NCBI RefSeq assembly: GCF_003149085.1
Contig: NZ_QGDT01000010.1
Span: forward strand, 124,001 to 188,000
Length of the DNA stretch: 64,000 nt
Direction: 5' to 3'
DNA from: Dyadobacter jejuensis
Lineage (GTDB): Bacteria > Bacteroidota > Bacteroidia > Cytophagales > Spirosomataceae
The notes beneath the pieces are model-generated. The model made no database searches and was not told the origin of the DNA. It saw nothing but the letters and a program-made list of their open reading frames with translations. How positions within the stretch are numbered: position 1 is the first letter of the stretch; the number at the start of each line of letters is the position of its first letter. The position numbers and the translations under genes are program-made. This document shows, piece after piece, positions 63,883 to 64,000 of the stretch.

Positions 63883-64000
63883 TTATAGTTTAAGGTTAAC
63901 ACCAAAGGTTACGGTTCTAAGGATCGGGTAAAACGCCCCTCCTCCATTTACTTCAGGATCCCATCCATTTCGGTATTTGGTTACCGTCAACAAGTTTTCG
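63883..64000 (-). CDS. SusC/RagA outer-membrane transporter, C-terminal fragment
   Basis: The right edge holds only the last 39 codons of a minus-strand gene. They read NLLTVTKYRNGWDPEVNGGG and then AFYPILRTVTFGVNLKL before a TAA. NLLT-x-TKY-x-G-x-DPEV and a final strand ending in L-K-L/F are the hallmark of SusC barrel C-termini. It is immediately upstream of susD in the same operon. Confidence 0.9.
   Translation of the reverse strand, partial: ENLLTVTKYRNGWDPEVNGGGAFYPILRTVTFGVNLKL

Overview
The window looks like chromosomal DNA of a Bacteroidota bacterium, most likely from the Cytophagales (Spirosoma/Dyadobacter-like). The evidence is two SusC/SusD pairs, an ECF sigma/FecR/STN-SusC signalling set, another large TonB receptor, PD40-OmpA and YHYH lipoproteins, gene starts without Shine-Dalgarno sequences, and several TTTG...TAnnTTTG promoters. 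Family-level placement is inference. Most genes are housekeeping or cell-envelope genes; the accessory part is 33.9-48.7 kb.

Layout. 1-2.3 kb: start of dapA and all of ligA on the minus strand. 2.6-6.7 kb: rpe, a DUF4038-like glycosidase-fold protein and a PD40/OmpA protein. 6.8-19.9 kb: a long plus-strand surface-glycan locus. It holds a GT39-type membrane glycosyltransferase, a transketolase split into two genes around an epimerase-GT2 fusion, a multi-TM protein, an O-acyltransferase, a second GT2, a large membrane-anchored protein and an SGNH/AlgX-like protein. 19.9-21.4 kb: alkylation repair (AraC-Ogt fusion plus AlkB-like). 21.6-28.7 kb: DEAD-box helicase, rhodanese, dapF, rplS, the NAD(P)HX repair enzyme and feoAB. 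28.9-33.9 kb: cytochrome c maturation genes ccmB-C-D-E-F, where CcmE has cysteine in place of the haem-binding histidine.

33.9-34.4 kb is a gene-free block of degenerate tandem repeats. It is followed on the minus strand by a small membrane-anchored protein, a YHYH lipoprotein, a rhomboid protease and an M14 carboxypeptidase. 40.1-47.1 kb: sigma factor, FecR anti-sigma factor, STN-containing SusC and SusD. The susC leader holds two successive hairpins that expose the same 12-nt loop. 47.2-48.3 kb: a REP-like array, a RAYT (Y1 transposase) gene carrying its own REP-like palindrome, and the decayed end of what looks like a type I methylase gene (hsdM).

48.7-64 kb: a small secreted protein and a TonB receptor; DUF3817; a CoA-transferase; a two-gene unit with an HPF/RaiA-like protein; NDH-2; a large-subunit catalase; an SDR dehydrogenase; and, at the right edge, a minus-strand susC (3' end only)-susD-PhoD-like phosphatase set suggesting uptake of organic phosphate.

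No tRNA, rRNA, CRISPR array or prophage was recognised. The observations most worth following are the susC-leader double hairpin, the RAYT/REP/hsdM junction, the split transketolase around an epimerase-GT2 fusion, and the Cys-type CcmE.
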